Part shown: positions 8,076-15,268 of the stretch, in pieces
Layout: each line of letters begins with the position of its first letter
Numbering within the stretch: the first letter of the stretch is position 1
Source: Deltaproteobacteria bacterium
GTDB lineage: Bacteria > Lernaellota > Lernaellaia > JACKCT01
Direction of reading: 5' to 3'
Assembly (NCBI GenBank): GCA_020633895.1
Contig: JACKCT010000026.1
Location: 1-19,474 of the forward strand
Length of the DNA: 19,474 nucleotides
Made by a program: the position numbers and the translations under genes
The notes under the pieces: model-generated
Told to the model about the DNA's origin: nothing
The model's input: only the letters and a program-made list of their open reading frames with translations
The model's database searches: none

Positions 8076-8104
8076 ATGCTAGGAGGCCTCGGAGGCGATT
8101 TCAA
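8076..8104 (-). promoter_or_regulatory. Promoter of mltA, giving a leaderless transcript
   Basis: On the minus strand I read TTGAAA (8099-8104), a 17-base spacer and TAGCAT (8076-8081), then 8 bases to the ATG. Transcription should begin at or within two bases of the start codon, which fits the absence of a Shine-Dalgarno sequence. The same -10 hexamer occurs in the promoter at 3936-3964. Confidence 0.68.
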
Positions 8105-8117
8105 GCCGGGCGTAAAA

Positions 8118-8711
8118 CTAAAAGAGTCCTTGCTGGCACTCGAACACTTGGAGTTCGAACTCCGTGTCGCATTGCCGCGCGTTGTCCTGGGACGTGCCGC
8201 ATTCGTCGTCCCACTTGGCGCCGATGGCGGCTTTCGCGGTGGTGTAGCAGTCGGCAAACGCCGCTTCGTCAAACCCGCACAAGTCGGCCAGGCAAGGCGC
8301 ACTGCCGCGGCCGCAATCGTAGGCGCATTCGGATCGCTGTTGGCCGAAATCCGGGAAGGTGGCGGCGCAAGCGGATCGGCAATCCAAGACGGTATTTCCA
8401 CAGCTCGGGGATTCGAGGCATTCGGCGTAGAGTTTCAGGCAACTACTGTAGGTACTTTCGCCGCCCAGGCAGCCCCACCAGGTCTCCAGCAAGCAGCCCA
8501 TTTCCTCTTCGCAGATCATGGACGAAACGACTTCGTCGTCGTCTCCCTCGTCGTCATCCACCGCGTCGTCCGTGTCGTCGTCGCCGACGGTGATGTCCTC
8601 GGCGTCGTCGTCATCGCCACCGCCGTTTCCGCCGCAGGCCAACGCGACGCCACCCGCCAACATCAGAACGATCGCCAAAATGAAGGGAAAGGACGGTAAT
8701 TTGAGGATCAT
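8118..8711 (-). CDS. Cys-rich, Asp-linker likely lipoprotein A
   Basis: This 197-residue exported protein has an N-terminal hydrophobic signal (residues 8-24) ending at ALA-C25, probably a lipidated Cys. An Asp-rich linker (about 31-58) is encoded by GTC/GAC-like triplet runs. The C-terminal region of about 140 residues holds 16 Cys, an even number that would fit eight disulfides. ATG 8711 has an excellent AAGGAG site 8 bases upstream; an in-frame upstream extension to 9011 would overlap the next gene and is rejected. Its layout matches the neighbour at 8779-9351, 67 bases upstream, so the pair may be old paralogues. Proteins of this style are common in some deltaproteobacteria-like genomes and are usually called hypothetical. 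The function is unknown; display on the cell surface is an inference. Confidence 0.82.
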   Translation of the reverse strand: MILKLPSFPFILAIVLMLAGGVALACGGNGGGDDDDAEDITVGDDDTDDAVDDDEGDDDEVVSSMICEEEMGCLLETWWGCLGGESTYSSCLKLYAECLESPSCGNTVLDCRSACAATFPDFGQQRSECAYDCGRGSAPCLADLCGFDEAAFADCYTTAKAAIGAKWDDECGTSQDNARQCDTEFELQVFECQQGLF

Positions 8712-8778
8712 CGCCTCGCTCCTTTTCTTGCCTTGCGCCGACGTTAGCACGGTTTCGCGAGCGTGGGCGAAATTTCCG

Positions 8779-9351
8779 TTAGCAATCCCAGGTGCAGGCG
8801 TAGATGTCGGTGGTGCATCCGATGAGGCACGCGAAGTCGAAGGCTCCGCAAGCGGCGCGGCAGTCGCGGGCGGTGTCGCCGCAGACGCCGAGGCATTCTT
8901 CGTCGGAGCCGCATTCGTCGGCCCAGCATCCGGCGGCCGTCGTATCGCAATTTTCGACGCACTCCCAGTAGGGACCGTCCCGATCCGGGTGGCCGTCGAG
9001 GCAGTCGTCATAGCAATCCAGTTGGGGCTTGGCGCAACCGTTGGGGGCGAGGCAGGCGTTGTAGGCGTCGTCGCAGCCGGTCAGGCACGACAGGTTGTCG
9101 CAATCACGCAGGCAGATCAGGAGTTCGTCATAGCAGTTCAGGTCGTCGCCGCACTCGAATGCGGGGAGGTCGTCGTCGTCGCTATCGTCATCGTCGTCGG
9201 AAACGCCGGAGGGACCGACGTCGTCATCATCGTCGGAGGAGGAATCGCGCTCGTCGTCGTCGTCGCCTCCGCCACAGGCGAACATCGCTCCGGTCAACGC
9301 CAAGGCGAGAAGGAGGATGAAGGTGCACAGACGAAGATTCGAGAATTTCAT
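8779..9351 (-). CDS. Cys-rich, Asp-linker likely lipoprotein B
   Basis: This 190-residue exported protein has a hydrophobic signal (residues 10-25) ending in MFA-C26 followed by GGG, an atypical but plausible lipobox. A linker of about 30 residues consists almost only of Asp and Ser. The rest of the protein, about 130 residues, has 22 Cys, many spaced C-x3-C or C-x(6-10)-C, and ends on a Cys. Repeated units with C-Y-D-x-C-L or C-R-A-A-C patterns suggest internally duplicated disulfide-rich helical hairpins. ATG 9351 has GGGAGG 8 bases upstream; the GTG at 9357 is too close to that site. A TAGAAT -10-like box (9391-9396, minus strand) lies 40 bases upstream, without a clear -35. It probably co-transcribes with lipoprotein A. 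The function is unknown. Confidence 0.82.
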   Translation of the reverse strand: MKFSNLRLCTFILLLALALTGAMFACGGGDDDDERDSSSDDDDDVGPSGVSDDDDDSDDDDLPAFECGDDLNCYDELLICLRDCDNLSCLTGCDDAYNACLAPNGCAKPQLDCYDDCLDGHPDRDGPYWECVENCDTTAAGCWADECGSDEECLGVCGDTARDCRAACGAFDFACLIGCTTDIYACTWDC

Positions 9352-9555
9352 CGTCACAACCTCCCGCGCGGCGAAAAAACGCGTCGGCGCATTCTATCTC
9401 AGAAAGTCGAAGACTCGCGAGATTAGACACGTCGATTTCAGCGAGGTTAAGGACCGGGAAAAATCGTTACCCTGGCAGGCGGCTGACGTTTTGAGCGGCG
9501 GCGGATGCGTTATGAAATTCCGGTTGTTGAATTCGGCCGGGAAGGAGTAGCCGAC

Positions 9556-10077
9556 ATGGGGTTGTTCGCCGCGATTTTTCTCGGGTTGATGGGGCTTTTC
9601 GCCGTGGCGCATCTGGCGGCGGGGTTTGTCCGCAAGAAAGGGGCGGACGCGCACTACGACCGGGGCGATCCGACATATTACGCCATGATCTCGTCGCTGG
9701 ATCTTTTGGTGGCGGCGATCGTGGCCGAGGCCGTGGCGATGGGCGCTGTGCCTTCGACGCCGACGATGTGGGTCGGGCGGGCGATGGTGGTCGGGTCGCT
9801 CTTCTGGACGCTGTGGTGCCGCAAGGTCATCGGTGATAACTACGCTTCCACGGCGCGCAATACGGACCCGAGTCAGACTCTGGTCACGCACGGTCCCTAC
9901 CGCTTCATGAAACACCCGATCTATATGGCGAATATCGCGACGGCGGTCGGATTGGCGCTGGCGTTTTCCGTGCGTTGGAGCTGGGGGGCGGTGGCGGTGT
10001 TTGTCGCCGTCGTGATCTGGCGCATCCGGTTGGAGGAGGCGCATTTGCGGGAAAAATTCGGGGAGGCGTACCCTTAA
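9556..10077 (+). CDS. ICMT-like isoprenylcysteine/phospholipid methyltransferase-family membrane protein
   Basis: This 173-residue integral membrane protein has about four or five hydrophobic segments. It carries the family signature TLVTHGPYRFMKHPIYMANI and the C-terminal RIRLEEAHLREKFGEAYP, as in the bacterial ICMT/PEMT-like SAM-dependent methyltransferases, which methylate isoprenoid, lipid or small hydrophobic acceptors at the inner membrane. The acceptor here is unknown. ATG 9556 has GAAGGAG 8 bases upstream; the upstream in-frame ATG at 9505 has no such site and adds non-family residues. Family members usually continue 10-15 residues past the GEAY motif with a Y-x-x-R-V-x-R-F-x-P tail. 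Here the protein stops right after YP, 12 bases before a repeat element, so the tail may have been lost. Confidence 0.88.
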   Translation: MGLFAAIFLGLMGLFAVAHLAAGFVRKKGADAHYDRGDPTYYAMISSLDLLVAAIVAEAVAMGAVPSTPTMWVGRAMVVGSLFWTLWCRKVIGDNYASTARNTDPSQTLVTHGPYRFMKHPIYMANIATAVGLALAFSVRWSWGAVAVFVAVVIWRIRLEEAHLREKFGEAYP

Positions 10078-10089
10078 ACGGCGGGAGCT

Positions 10090-10162
10090 TTCAGAGCCGC
10101 GACCGTCCGGGAGCGGATTGGTACGTCGTGGCAACCCGCTTGCTTACGCGCGCGGCTCTGAA
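10090..10162 (-). repeat. Dispersed palindrome-ended repeat, copy 2
   Basis: This 73-base element has perfect 12-base inverted ends (TTCAGAGCCGCG at 10090-10101, CGCGGCTCTGAA at 10151-10162). Read on the minus strand it begins like copy 1 (CAGAGCCGCGCGCGTAAGCAAGCGG) up to small changes, and its other end (ACGGTCGCGGCTCTGA) is close to copy 3, but its middle differs from both, which suggests a second subtype. It lies between the convergent methyltransferase and carrier-protein genes. Confidence 0.82.
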
Positions 10163-10199
10163 GGTCCCGTTGCCTTTTGGCGAGGTCGTACCGGCACGA

Positions 10200-10472
10200 T
10201 CATCCGCCGGACTTTTTCGCGATGTAATCGGCCATGCGGCGCAGGGTCTCGAAGTTTTCCGGCGCGACTTCGTAGTGGGGGATGCGGATGGAGAATTCCT
10301 TTTCCAAGGCTTCGACCAGATCGAGCATTTGCAGGCTGGCGATGTGGCCCTTGGCGATGAGGTCGTCGTCCGGCTCGATGGGCGCGGCAGGCGGCCGGTC
10401 CATGACGGAAGCGACTAGGATTTCCCGCAGGCGGTCGATCAACGCCGCCGGGTCGTCGGTGGGGGTCGTCAT
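10200..10472 (-). CDS. Acyl-carrier-protein-like protein with altered DSL motif
   Basis: This 90-residue protein has the size and four-helix pattern of acyl or peptidyl carrier proteins. In these the Ser of a D-S-L motif at the start of helix 2 carries phosphopantetheine and the acyl or aminoacyl intermediate is bound as a thioester. Here the segment reads GHIASLQMLDLVEALEKEF: Ser46 and Leu47 are present but the preceding Asp is Ala. Many functional carriers need that Asp for the phosphopantetheinyl transferase, so activation is uncertain. The later PENFETLRRMADYI fits helix 4. The start codon overlaps the stop of the upstream TPR gene by 4 bases (ATGA), so translation is probably coupled. 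No synthetase or ketosynthase lies in the window, so the pathway is unknown. Confidence 0.82.
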   Translation of the reverse strand: MTTPTDDPAALIDRLREILVASVMDRPPAAPIEPDDDLIAKGHIASLQMLDLVEALEKEFSIRIPHYEVAPENFETLRRMADYIAKKSGG

Positions 10473-11773
10473 GGAGCGCCTCGCCTTTCGTCGGTGAGTT
10501 GCTTGGCCTTGCGATAGTCGGCCATGGATTTGTCGTATTCGTTCATCGCCTCGTAAAGTTCGCCGCGCAGGCGGTAGAGCTGGGGGCTGTCGGGCATGGC
10601 GGCGATGGCGTCGTTGTAGGTTTCCAGAATCTTGTCGAGTTTTCGCTGAGCGCCGTAGAGGTTGGCCTTGGCCAGGTAGGGGTCGATGAAACGGCGGTTG
10701 AGGGCGATGGCCTTGTCGAAATCGGCCAGGGCCTTGTCGTCCTTTTCGATGAAGGCGTAGGCGTTGCCGCGCAGGTAATAGGCTTCGTAATCGTCGTCGT
10801 TGTCCTTAATCGCCTTGGTGTAGGACGCGATGGCCTGTTCGTGCTGGCCGCGCGTGGCCTGCACCATGCCCAGGACCTTGTGGGACCGCCCGGATTTTTC
10901 GAGTTGGGTGATTTTCCCCGCGGAGACCTCGGCTTCGGCGAATTTGTTGAGGGCCAGTTCGGTCATGGCGCGTTCGTACCACGCCTCGGGGGAATCCGGG
11001 GCGTTGTCGGTGGCCTTGGTGTAGTCGGCGAGGGCCCGCTCCATGTCGCCCTGCATCTCGAAGAGTTTGCCGCGACGCAGGGAACAAGTGGGATGCCGGG
11101 GCGCCAGGGTGAGGCATCGGTCCAGGTCTGATCGGGCTGTCTGAAAATCGCCGACCAGCAGCGCCAGGCCGCCGCGACCCAGGTAGGCGTTGGCGTTGTT
11201 CGGGTCCAACTCGATGGCCCGGGCGTAGTCCTTTTTGGCCGCGTCGACGTCGCCTTTTCGCAGACTCACCTCGCCTCGGGAGACGTAATAGTCCCCATTT
11301 TGCGGGTCCAGGCCGATGGCGGCGGTCAGGTCTTGGAGGGCGTCGTCGAACTTGCCCAGTGTCATGCGCACGGCGCCCCGAGCGTAGTAAAGCTCGCCGG
11401 ACGGCTCGATGGCGACGGCTTTGCTCGCGAATTTCTCCGCTTCTTCGCGTTTGCCTTGTCGCAACAGAATCACGGCTTTGTGGCCGACGGCCTCGGCGAA
11501 CTTGGGATCTTTGTCGATGGCCCGCTCGGTGAGGCTCAGGGCTTCGTCCAGGTCGCCGCCGGCAAATTCGAGTTTGGCTTTGAGAAAGTAAAAATCGGCG
11601 TCCTTGTCGGAGATGGATTCCGCGGATTTGAGCAGCAGACGGGCCCCGGCGAAGTCGCCTTCGATGAGCTTTTGCTCCACGTCGGCCTTCCAACCCGTAT
11701 AGGCCGGGCGGGCCCACGCGCCTGCGGGCAGGATCAAGATCGCGAAGACAAGGGCGGCGAGGCGCAAACGCAC
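10469..11773 (-). CDS. Exported tetratricopeptide-repeat protein
   Basis: This 434-residue protein has a Sec signal (MRLRLAALVFAILILPAGAWA, likely cut after AWA) followed by about eleven consecutive 34-residue TPRs, for example AYLGRGGLALLVGDFQTARSD and AYYLRGNAYAFIEKDDKALA. TPR arrays bind partner proteins; the signal places this one in the periplasm or at the cell surface. I chose GTG 11773 because CGGAG lies 5 bases upstream and the signal peptide begins cleanly there; TTG 11791 would add six residues without a ribosome site. A promoter is visible at 11803-11832. The gene overlaps the carrier-protein gene by 4 bases, an odd pairing because carrier proteins act in the cytoplasm. The family name is not recognised and the partner is unknown. 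Confidence 0.88.
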   Translation of the reverse strand: MRLRLAALVFAILILPAGAWARPAYTGWKADVEQKLIEGDFAGARLLLKSAESISDKDADFYFLKAKLEFAGGDLDEALSLTERAIDKDPKFAEAVGHKAVILLRQGKREEAEKFASKAVAIEPSGELYYARGAVRMTLGKFDDALQDLTAAIGLDPQNGDYYVSRGEVSLRKGDVDAAKKDYARAIELDPNNANAYLGRGGLALLVGDFQTARSDLDRCLTLAPRHPTCSLRRGKLFEMQGDMERALADYTKATDNAPDSPEAWYERAMTELALNKFAEAEVSAGKITQLEKSGRSHKVLGMVQATRGQHEQAIASYTKAIKDNDDDYEAYYLRGNAYAFIEKDDKALADFDKAIALNRRFIDPYLAKANLYGAQRKLDKILETYNDAIAAMPDSPQLYRLRGELYEAMNEYDKSMADYRKAKQLTDERRGAP

Positions 11774-11802
11774 GGACACTCCGAAATGCAAATTCGTCGC
11801 GG

Positions 11803-11832
11803 AGCGTAGAACGGCGCGCGGCGGGCGGTCAA
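11803..11832 (-). promoter_or_regulatory. Promoter of the TPR/carrier-protein operon
   Basis: On the minus strand I read TTGACC (11827-11832), an 18-base spacer and TACGCT (11803-11808). The form matches the TTGACC-N17-TATGCT promoter at 3039-3067. It leaves a leader of about 23 bases before GTG 11773. Confidence 0.55.
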
Positions 11833-11978
11833 GGTCCGCGCGGGGCGCGGCGGACGGAAAATGACGCCCAATGGCGGGTTTCGGCGCGATAGAGGCCTTG
11901 AGGTTTCCTCGGCGCGGCGGTCATCATGAACGGGCGAAACAAGCACCGAATTCCCCTTGAGAAAATCAGGAGCCGACT

Positions 11979-12428
11979 ATGAAAAAGACCGCTGTCGGGC
12001 CGTGCGTTCGATGCGAAAAACGGGATCGATGCCGCGTCCCCTGCGCGAAGCTGGCGAGCTTGCTGGCCGAGGAGACGCACCACCTGCAGGGCCGAGAAAT
12101 TCTGGTCGGTCCGGCGACGATGAATCTGATGCTCACCAATGAGCGCGTGACGGCGTTGGCGGACATGACCGGGCCGGGGTTGCGCCGCCGGGATTTGGAC
12201 GAGGTGCCGGGGCTGACGGATTTGCAGCGGCGGGTGCTGGCCATGGCGGTCGTCGACCGGCGGACGCAGCGGCAGATCGCCGGGAAGCTGGGGTTGTCCC
12301 AATCGACGGTGCATGAGCATATGGCCGCCGCGAGACGCAAGGTGCGGAATTATCTGGAGGCCAAATCCGGCTTCGAAGCGGCACCGTCTTCGGCGCGGCA
12401 CCTCGACGCGGGGGCGTCGTCTCGATAA
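11979..12428 (+). CDS. Sigma-region-4-like HTH protein with N-terminal Cys cluster
   Basis: This is a 149-residue probable DNA-binding regulator. Cys9, Cys12, Cys18 and Cys22 (C-x2-C-x5-C-x3-C) near the N-terminus could bind zinc or an Fe-S cluster. Residues 79-126 (LTDLQRRVLAMAVVDRRTQRQIAGKLGLSQSTVHEHMAAARRKV) form a helix-turn-helix of the sigma-70 region 4/LuxR type. There is no region 2, so it is not a complete sigma factor. ATG 11979 follows AGGAG with 6 bases between. It lies only 10 bases before the phosphatase-superfamily gene and is probably co-transcribed with it, and it diverges from the TPR/carrier operon across 205 bases. A redox- or metal-sensing role is an inference from the Cys spacing; Cys/HTH proteins of similar build also occur in phage-like contexts. 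Confidence 0.82.
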   Translation: MKKTAVGPCVRCEKRDRCRVPCAKLASLLAEETHHLQGREILVGPATMNLMLTNERVTALADMTGPGLRRRDLDEVPGLTDLQRRVLAMAVVDRRTQRQIAGKLGLSQSTVHEHMAAARRKVRNYLEAKSGFEAAPSSARHLDAGASSR

Positions 12429-12438
12429 CCTAGCGGGC

Positions 12439-13926
12439 ATGAAACGCCTGCGACGATACGGACCGGCGGCCGGGGCCCTGGCCCTGCTGGTCGTCAGCGC
12501 GGTGGTGATCGGGCGGAACCTGGAGTGGACCGCGCCGGACACGAGCCCGCTGCTGGCCGATCCCTATCGCTGGGAAGAGCCGCCGGCGCATCCCCTCAAC
12601 GTGCCCAGCGACGAGCCGCCGGAGGTGCTCGCCGGTTCGACGAAGCCGGGCCCGCCCCGGCGGTTGTACCTGATTTTCACCGACGGCATTTGCTGGAACA
12701 TGGTCAAGTCTCTCAAAAAGGAGGGGCGTCTGCCGAATCTGTCGCGCATCCTGGACGGGGCGGCGGTGGGCTCCACGCAGCCGTATCACGGCAACTCGAT
12801 CATCAACTGGACGAGCCTGGCCACCGGATGCAAACCCTCCGAGCACGGCATCACCTGGACCGATGCCGACCCCAATCCCGCCTTTCGCCTACCGCGCGAC
12901 GTGAAGCGTCCGAGTCTGTGGGACTTTCTTTGGCGGCGGGGCATCAGCGTGGGGATCGCCGACTATCCGCTTCTGGCCGAGATCGGCGTGCCCGAGGGGA
13001 GCTATGTCTACCTGGACGACGGCGAAGAAGGGAAAGTGTCGCGGCCCGGACTGGTGCCCCGGGAGGAACTGGAGAATCGGGACCCGCCGATGCAGGTCCT
13101 CGACGGGGCGGACGTGAAGGCCTACCTGCGGGACGCCTATCCGACGCGGGTGTACCTGACGATCATTGACGCCCCGGACAAGCAGCAACACCAGAGCATT
13201 TGGTCATTTTACGAGGCGCGTCGTCTGGGCGACAAGGCGCCGGAGTACGTGAAGGAATCGTCGGAGAAGCTGGCGAGCCTGTACGCAACGTACGACAAGT
13301 GGCTGGCGCCGCTGGTGGACCGGTTGGACAAGGACACGATCTTCATCGTCAGCGAGTCGGGCGGCCGCGCCGTCTTCCCTCAACGCAATATCCGGGTGCA
13401 TGGCGAGTTTTTGGGCAAGCTGCTGCACGAGTTTCCCGGCACGCAGTCGGCGGCGGTGGAGTCGCTGGGTGACGCGGGGGACGGGCTGCGTTTTCGGTGG
13501 ATGATGCCGCTTTTGGGCATCAACAAGGACGAGTTAGAGAAAAAGCCGTCGTACAAAGACCAGCTTTTGGGCGGCGACGCCCCGGCGTTTCAAGCGATTC
13601 CTTACGAACAGGCGACTTCGCGCCTGGCGCCCCATTCGCCGCCGCTGGCCAATCGGGACGGCGACCTCTATCTTATTCCGTCGGTCGAGGCGGCGCGGGA
13701 TCTGGTGACGGGCGGGTCGAAATACGACACCGTTTTGCAGATGTACGCGATGGAAGGCGTGCATGAGGAGCCCGAGAAGGGCGTGTTCATCGCCAAGGGG
13801 CCGGGGATCAAGGCGGTCAACGTGGGGACGATCCCATTGGCCGACGTGGCGCCGACGGCGTTGGCGGTGCTGGGGATCGGCAAGCCCGAAAGCATGAGCG
13901 GCAAGGTGCTGCCGTGCGTGCCGTGA
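12439..13926 (+). CDS. Alkaline-phosphatase-superfamily (nucleotide pyrophosphatase/phosphodiesterase-like) protein
   Basis: This 495-residue protein has an N-terminal membrane anchor or signal (residues 9-25) and an extracytoplasmic catalytic-type domain. Family marks are LIFTDG (metal Asp82), the nucleophile region NSIINWTSLATGCKPSEHGI (119-138), DAPDKQQHQ with likely ligands Asp247 and His251, and a C-terminal block with His442 and VFIAKGPGI...DVAPTALAVLGI. Enzymes of this superfamily hydrolyse phosphate mono- or diesters with two metal ions. The usual SDHG segment reads SESGG here (E306, S307), so two metal ligands are changed. Activity may be altered, use one metal, or be lost. ATG 12439 has only a weak site (AGCGGG) and follows the HTH gene by 10 bases, which favours translation from a shared transcript. 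The substrate is unknown. Confidence 0.85.
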   Translation: MKRLRRYGPAAGALALLVVSAVVIGRNLEWTAPDTSPLLADPYRWEEPPAHPLNVPSDEPPEVLAGSTKPGPPRRLYLIFTDGICWNMVKSLKKEGRLPNLSRILDGAAVGSTQPYHGNSIINWTSLATGCKPSEHGITWTDADPNPAFRLPRDVKRPSLWDFLWRRGISVGIADYPLLAEIGVPEGSYVYLDDGEEGKVSRPGLVPREELENRDPPMQVLDGADVKAYLRDAYPTRVYLTIIDAPDKQQHQSIWSFYEARRLGDKAPEYVKESSEKLASLYATYDKWLAPLVDRLDKDTIFIVSESGGRAVFPQRNIRVHGEFLGKLLHEFPGTQSAAVESLGDAGDGLRFRWMMPLLGINKDELEKKPSYKDQLLGGDAPAFQAIPYEQATSRLAPHSPPLANRDGDLYLIPSVEAARDLVTGGSKYDTVLQMYAMEGVHEEPEKGVFIAKGPGIKAVNVGTIPLADVAPTALAVLGIGKPESMSGKVLPCVP

Positions 13927-14019
13927 GACGACGAATCCCGAATGTTCGGGTGGAGCATTGATGGTCGAGCTTGGAGAAAAGCGTAATTTTCCTAGCAGGT
14001 TGGACGAGCCGGGGCGTGG

Positions 14020-14025
14020 TAGCAT
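14020..14025 (+). promoter_or_regulatory. Possible -10 box giving a leaderless radical SAM 1 transcript
   Basis: TAGCAT, the -10 hexamer used at 3959-3964 and 8076-8081, lies 7 bases before ATG 14033, much as in mltA. The best -35 candidate (TTGGAC, 14000-14005) is only 14 bases away, so the call is weak. Confidence 0.3.
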
Positions 14026-14032
14026 GCGGCCC

Positions 14033-15268
14033 ATGTTCGACATCGACCAATGCGTGCGCGAGGCGCTGGCCGTCGCGGATCTGCCCATGTCCGGTCATCC
14101 GGCGTGGCCGACGATCCGCGCCGAGTTGACCAGCCCGGACGTCGCGACGCCGCGCAAAAAGCAACTGTTGGTGCTGGTGGGCTCGTGGATCGGGCAGGCG
14201 CTGATCGGCCCGCAGATGGTGCTCATCGACATCACCGGCCGATGCAACACCACGTGCGTTTTTTGTCGCGATCATTCGCCGCGCCTGGAGGGCCGGGAAA
14301 AATGGCGGTACATGGAGATGCCGTCGGAGTTGATCTTCAAGCTCATCGACCAGGCCGAGGAGTTGGGCTGCGAGAAGATGCCGATCCTGGCCGCCGGTGA
14401 GCCGTCTTTGCATTCGTGCTTTCCGCAGATCATTGAGCGCATGGGTCGCTCGCCGATGGAGTTCGAGGTCTTTTCCAACGGTATCCTGCTCAAGGACGAG
14501 TTGATCGACCTGATGGCTTCCGCCGAACGGGGACGCTATTACTTTTCGGTTTCCGCCGTTGACAATGAAACATTTATCGAGCAGCGGCCGGGGATGAAGG
14601 GCGACCTGCTGGGGCAGGTGGAAGACAACATCCGCAAGCTGGTCGAGCGACGCCAAGCAAAGGGCGCGCCGCGCGTGTTGATCGTCAACGTGGTCAACGC
14701 GGGCAACTTCCGCCAGGTGATTCCGATGATGGAGCAGGCCATCCGCCTGGGTGTCGACGAGGTGCAGTACAAGCTCACCGAGATTTCCGAGATCAGCCAG
14801 GACATGAACCTGACGCGCGAGCAGCTCGAGTGCGTGCAGCTTGAGATGAAGCATGTGAAGAATTTGGCCGCGGCGGCGGGCGTGGATGTGCAGGATAACC
14901 TGGACGTGCAGATGCGCTGGGTGAATCCGGAGACCGGCAACTATGTGGAAGGGCTCTATGACGAAATTCCGTGCCGCATCGGCTATCAGTTCGCGCGGGT
15001 GCGTCGGGACGGCATGGTCAGCTTCTGTTGCGGGTTGAAGTTCGTTCACAACCTCAATTTCATGTCCCTTCGCGAGCATTGGTGGAGCCGGGAAATGAAA
15101 AACGCCCGGCGCGTCGCGTTCAACTTCCCCGCCGGGGACAACATGATGGTGCCCGACGGCGGCGTACTGCGCGACGAACAGTGCGACTACTGCTACAACT
15201 ACATCCTCAATGTGCATCATGAGCGGGAATGGCAGCGGCTGTCCGGCGCGACGGAACCGAGCGTATGA
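14033..15268 (+). CDS. Radical SAM protein 1 with SPASM-like C-terminal Cys region
   Basis: This 411-residue enzyme of the radical SAM superfamily uses a [4Fe-4S] cluster and S-adenosylmethionine to make a 5'-deoxyadenosyl radical. The cluster motif is C-x3-C-x2-C (CNTTCVFC; Cys71, 75, 78), preceded by LIDITGR; LAAGEPSLH is the GGE-like SAM-binding strand. The C-terminal quarter has further Cys (GMVSFCCG, EQCDYC) in SPASM-like positions that may hold auxiliary Fe-S clusters, as in peptide- and sugar-modifying members. Start ATG 14033 fits codon usage and a nearby -10 box. An alternative ATG 13961 has GGTGGAG upstream but adds 24 residues with non-coding-like third positions. The stop overlaps the next start by 4 bases (ATGA). 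It resembles radical SAM 3. The substrate is unknown. Confidence 0.93.
   Translation: MFDIDQCVREALAVADLPMSGHPAWPTIRAELTSPDVATPRKKQLLVLVGSWIGQALIGPQMVLIDITGRCNTTCVFCRDHSPRLEGREKWRYMEMPSELIFKLIDQAEELGCEKMPILAAGEPSLHSCFPQIIERMGRSPMEFEVFSNGILLKDELIDLMASAERGRYYFSVSAVDNETFIEQRPGMKGDLLGQVEDNIRKLVERRQAKGAPRVLIVNVVNAGNFRQVIPMMEQAIRLGVDEVQYKLTEISEISQDMNLTREQLECVQLEMKHVKNLAAAAGVDVQDNLDVQMRWVNPETGNYVEGLYDEIPCRIGYQFARVRRDGMVSFCCGLKFVHNLNFMSLREHWWSREMKNARRVAFNFPAGDNMMVPDGGVLRDEQCDYCYNYILNVHHEREWQRLSGATEPSV

Noticed and set aside
8712-9011. N-terminal extension of Cys-rich lipoprotein A to 9011
   Set aside because: It would overlap lipoprotein B, lacks a ribosome site and hides the signal peptide; ATG 8711 has AAGGAG at ideal spacing.
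8528-9267. GTC triplet runs as a CRISPR or satellite array
   Set aside because: They are coding Asp runs within two lipoprotein linkers, with no spacer structure.
11979-12428. Complete sigma factor
   Set aside because: Only a region-4-like HTH is present; there is no region 2.
13937-13950. Inverted CCCGAA/TTCGGG after the phosphatase-like gene as a terminator
   Set aside because: The arms are 6 bases with a 2-base gap and no T-run follows; it is too weak for a terminator.
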